Source of the DNA: CAZHMN01 sp964533705
GTDB taxonomy: Bacteria; Electryoneota; B3-LCP
Assembly (NCBI GenBank): GCA_964533705.1
Contig: CAZHMN010000113.1
Location: 1 to 7,224 of the forward strand
Direction of reading: 5' to 3'
DNA: 7,224 nucleotides
The notes below the pieces were generated by a model. The model did no database searches, had not been told where the DNA came from, and was given only the letters and a program-made list of their open reading frames with translations. Shown piece by piece: positions 4,726 through 7,224 of the stretch (its first letter is position 1; the number at the start of each line of letters is the position of its first letter). Both the position numbers and the translations under genes were made by a program.

Positions 4726-7224
4726 ATGTCGCTGCCTAAGAAGAGACCTGTGACCATTCGATTCGATCGTTATCTTCCTGCACATGGAATGCTGAAACGG
4801 TCGATTTTAGTGATCTGCATGATCATGGTGATCCTTGCAGTGCATGGTGGATATTTTGCTGCTTGGAGTGCCAATGGAGATCACCTCTCGCAGGATGCTG
4901 TCTGGGTTCCCGCCGATGGTCCACACGTTATCGAAAAGGATTTAACCATCCCCGCGGGAATCACACTGACCATTAAACCCGGGTCAGAAGTGTTGCTGGG
5001 AAAAGGATCGAGCTTAATCGTTGAGGGGAAGCTCCTGGCGGTGGGAACGATCGAGGATCCCATTCTCTTCACCAGCCGCAGTCCTCAACCCGCTGCCGGT
5101 GATTGGGGTAGCCTGCGTTTCGTAACCGCCGATACAACCCTCTCCTACGACGAAGAGGGGAATTACGTCAAAGGCTCCCGCCTGGAACACTGCATCGTCG
5201 AATACGGGGGGAAACCCGGGCGAAAAACTCCAAAGGAATTCTTGGGCGGCGCCATTCACTGTCGCAAATCCTCCCCCTATCTAAAAAATCTGATCGTCCG
5301 CTTTAACAGTTCGCTGCAGGGCGGCGGGGTCTATTGTCACGAATTCGCCTCCCCATATATCTCGGGGTGTCTTTTCAAGGAAAATCGGGCTGCTGAATCC
5401 GGTGGAGGTCTCGCCTGCTTTTTCTATTCCAATGCCGTGGTGAAAGATAATATATTTCACGCCAATCAAGCCGGACAACACGGCGGCGGCATCTATTTCT
5501 CCTTCAGCTCGCCGCAGATCATCAACAATATCATTGAGAACAACACAGCAGCAGTACACGGCGGTGGCCTCTATTGCTCAAATACCGTAACGCAGTCGAT
5601 ATCCAGGGTGCGTAATAACGTCCTCCTTTCCAATCGCTCTAATTATAAGGCCAATAGCATCTATATTACCGCTAAGATCGAGACTATCTTCCAGGGAAAT
5701 TGCTTCCTGGCGGGTGAAGGTTATGATGTTTACGTTGACGCTCTGGAGAAGGATCTGGATCTTCGCGGCAATTACTTCGGACCACCCTCCAAAAGCGACC
5801 TGGAGGCGCGCATCTACGACAGCTATGACGATCCCACGCAGCTATCCGTCATTTTCGACCCGGTCCTGGAATCTCCCCCGCCGGAATTGCCCAACGCACC
5901 GAAAAATATCTCCAGCTTCGAAATAATGGGCGATGAAGCTTATTCCTCAGACTGGCCGCTGCCGCTCTGCGATGGAGCCCCGGTTTACCTGGAAGTCCGT
6001 GCCCAGGACAACAACCCCTATCACCCCGATTGGATTCCTGTGCGCCTGAGATCGAGTGTGAGTGATCCCAAAGGTCTGGTTGCTCTGGCCTGGGAAACGG
6101 GGCCCTCAACGGGGATTTTCCGATTGCGCGGCGAAGTCGCTTCGATTACTCTTCCGAACGAGGCTAAGATTAAAGCCCGCCCCGGGGAAACCCTCTTCTG
6201 CAGCATAGAAGGAGTCGAAGGATTTGAAGTTGTCCGGCCGATTGACTCACCCAAGAGCTATATCACCGTCCTGCGCCTCCCGGAGGAAGTGGATACCCTG
6301 CATGTCGTCAATCATCAGCCGGTTCTTTCCTGGACTTACCGGGATATCTTCGAGCGCAAGCAGGAATCCTTTCAGATACAGATCTCAGATGGGGTGCCCT
6401 TCTCTGCGCCGCCCGCCTGGGATAGCGGAGAACGCCTGGGGAGCCGACTCGGTACTTCCCTTCGAGAATTCGAGCTGATTGATGGAATGACTTACGGCCT
6501 GCGTTTGCGTATCTTCAACGGTTCCCAGTGGTCGGATTGGGCGGACCTGACCATGCGCATGAACAGCCTACCCACCGTTCCGGAACCGCAATCGCCGCAG
6601 TACGGTAAGATTATCAATCAGATTCGACCCGCAATAACCCTGAAAGCATCAACGGATGCTGAAGGGGATGAGGTTTTCTACGAAATCCAGCTCTATCAGG
6701 ATCCCGAATTCAAGCGAGTACTGGGCATTGAAAAGGAATTGAAGGCCAAAGGCGGATTGGTGAGCTGGACGGCACCGGCTGATCTCACTGATGATGCCGA
6801 GTACTACTGGCGGGCACGGGCTCGGGATGCCTATGAAACCGGTCCCTGGTCGGAAACCGGACAGTTTTGGGTAAACCTGATCGAAGAACCGCCCCTGCCC
6901 TTCGGTCTGCTTGATCCGGAAATAGGGGGGGAAATCTATCAGCTTCAACCGGTATTTTCCTGGGAAGAGACCTTCGATCCCGATCCGCTCTCGAGTGTGC
7001 GTTATCGTTTGTTTTACAGCAGAAATCCGCAATTCACCCCAGCTTCCACGCTGATGCTGGAAACTGAGATGACCTTCATTAAAGCACTGAAACTCCTCAA
7101 GAACGAGGAAACTTATTACTGGAAAGTCGTTGCGGTTGATAATTCCGGGAGAAGCACTCAGTCAGATCAGATCGGGAGCTTCTTCGTTAATACCACGCCC
7201 TCGGTGCCGCAAATAGTCGGCCCC
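4726..7224 (+). CDS. Exported beta-helix protein with Fn3-like repeats (partial, 3' end outside window)
   Basis: An open frame runs 833 codons to the window edge without a stop. Residues 1-25 are basic (KKRP, LKR), followed by a hydrophobic stretch (26-45, SILVICMIMVILAV), which makes a long signal peptide or anchor. Residues about 55-365 form a right-handed beta-helix: the usual opening LTIPAGITLTIKPG (73-86), DPILFTS (111-117), GDWGSLRF (125-132), then five coils with GGGxYC-type turns at 174, 199, 226, 253 and 279. A surface-protein module follows (391-525, with VYLEVRAQD and ETGPSTGIF). Next are three Fn3-like domains (528-617, 618-725, 726-822, with EYYWRARARD and TYYWKVVAVD) and the start of a fourth. 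Such beta-helices bind or cleave polysaccharide or act as adhesive scaffolds, but no catalytic triad is visible. The C-terminus may hold a sorting tail like that of the upstream protein. An in-frame ATG at 4699 has no ribosome-binding site. Confidence 0.88.
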   Translation, partial: MSLPKKRPVTIRFDRYLPAHGMLKRSILVICMIMVILAVHGGYFAAWSANGDHLSQDAVWVPADGPHVIEKDLTIPAGITLTIKPGSEVLLGKGSSLIVEGKLLAVGTIEDPILFTSRSPQPAAGDWGSLRFVTADTTLSYDEEGNYVKGSRLEHCIVEYGGKPGRKTPKEFLGGAIHCRKSSPYLKNLIVRFNSSLQGGGVYCHEFASPYISGCLFKENRAAESGGGLACFFYSNAVVKDNIFHANQAGQHGGGIYFSFSSPQIINNIIENNTAAVHGGGLYCSNTVTQSISRVRNNVLLSNRSNYKANSIYITAKIETIFQGNCFLAGEGYDVYVDALEKDLDLRGNYFGPPSKSDLEARIYDSYDDPTQLSVIFDPVLESPPPELPNAPKNISSFEIMGDEAYSSDWPLPLCDGAPVYLEVRAQDNNPYHPDWIPVRLRSSVSDPKGLVALAWETGPSTGIFRLRGEVASITLPNEAKIKARPGETLFCSIEGVEGFEVVRPIDSPKSYITVLRLPEEVDTLHVVNHQPVLSWTYRDIFERKQESFQIQISDGVPFSAPPAWDSGERLGSRLGTSLREFELIDGMTYGLRLRIFNGSQWSDWADLTMRMNSLPTVPEPQSPQYGKIINQIRPAITLKASTDAEGDEVFYEIQLYQDPEFKRVLGIEKELKAKGGLVSWTAPADLTDDAEYYWRARARDAYETGPWSETGQFWVNLIEEPPLPFGLLDPEIGGEIYQLQPVFSWEETFDPDPLSSVRYRLFYSRNPQFTPASTLMLETEMTFIKALKLLKNEETYYWKVVAVDNSGRSTQSDQIGSFFVNTTPSVPQIVGP
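5245..5640 (+). repeat. Five tandem beta-helix coils with GGG-x-Y-C turns
   Basis: In the numbering from 4726, the coil starts are GGAIHC (174), GGGVYC (199), GGGLAC (226), GGGIYF (253) and GGGLYC (279), at periods of 25, 27, 27 and 26 residues. Each is followed by a SSPY- or SSPQ-like turn in most coils and by an N-rich stretch (NNIIENN, KDNIFHAN). This is the PbH1/Beta_helix style of repeat. The sixth position is Cys in four of five coils and Phe in the fourth. Confidence 0.8.

Noticed and set aside
4801..4860. Possible lipoprotein signal (hydrophobic stretch ending in VIC)
   Set aside because: The residue before Cys31 is Ile, whereas a lipobox needs Gly, Ala or Ser. The Cys also lies early in the hydrophobic core, not at its end.
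5849..6254. Two overlapping minus-strand frames
   Set aside because: They overlap each other and the plus-strand gene, are Arg/Pro-rich as expected for a shadow frame, and match nothing recognisable.
6649..7032. Minus-strand open frame of 127 codons
   Set aside because: It lies entirely inside the beta-helix/Fn3 gene, shows no domain or signal and has no ribosome-binding site. The plus frame has clear protein family motifs throughout.

Overview
The window holds two large plus-strand genes for exported, multi-domain surface or secreted proteins. The first is complete (247-4464, 1405 residues). The second runs off the right edge (4726-7224, at least 833 residues). I see no rRNA, tRNA, CRISPR array, mobile element or minus-strand gene. 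G+C is about half by eye, and the intergenic stretches are AT-richer. The first protein ends in a type IX secretion (Por/T9SS) type A sorting tail with a YELGQNFPNPFNP motif, preceded by the 'LPVKLTTFQAK...VVSWSTESEVDALGF' linker. That pairing is typical of environmental lineages of the Fibrobacteres-Chlorobi-Bacteroidetes group and its neighbours (KSB1, Calditrichota, Marinimicrobia, Zixibacteria-like genomes). No taxon-specific gene is present, so this is only a broad placement.

Layout: 1-246 is a control region with a sigma70-like promoter (TTGACT, 18 bp, TATCTT, behind an A7 tract), a separate perfect TATAAT, two hairpins and a strong Shine-Dalgarno. 247-4464 encodes a signal peptide, a series of Ig-like/Fn3-like modules and the sorting tail. 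4483-4513 is a clear intrinsic terminator. 4514-4725 is an AT-richer spacer with a convincing extended -10 promoter (TTGCGA, 17 bp, TGC-TATTAT) and a hairpin beginning about where that transcript would start. 4726 to the edge encodes a signal peptide or anchor, a right-handed beta-helix with five GGGxYC-type coils, a surface-protein module with an ETGPSTGIF motif, three Fn3-like domains and the start of a fourth.

The terminator and internal promoter suggest two separate transcription units, although both products appear to work outside the cytoplasm. No substrate, ligand or catalytic residue can be read from either protein. The modules are binding, spacing and display folds, and adhesion, matrix or glycan binding is only a guess. 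I found no clear sign of a previously undescribed system. The most distinctive points are the cysteine column in the beta-helix, the structured leader before the first gene and the uncertain start of the second.
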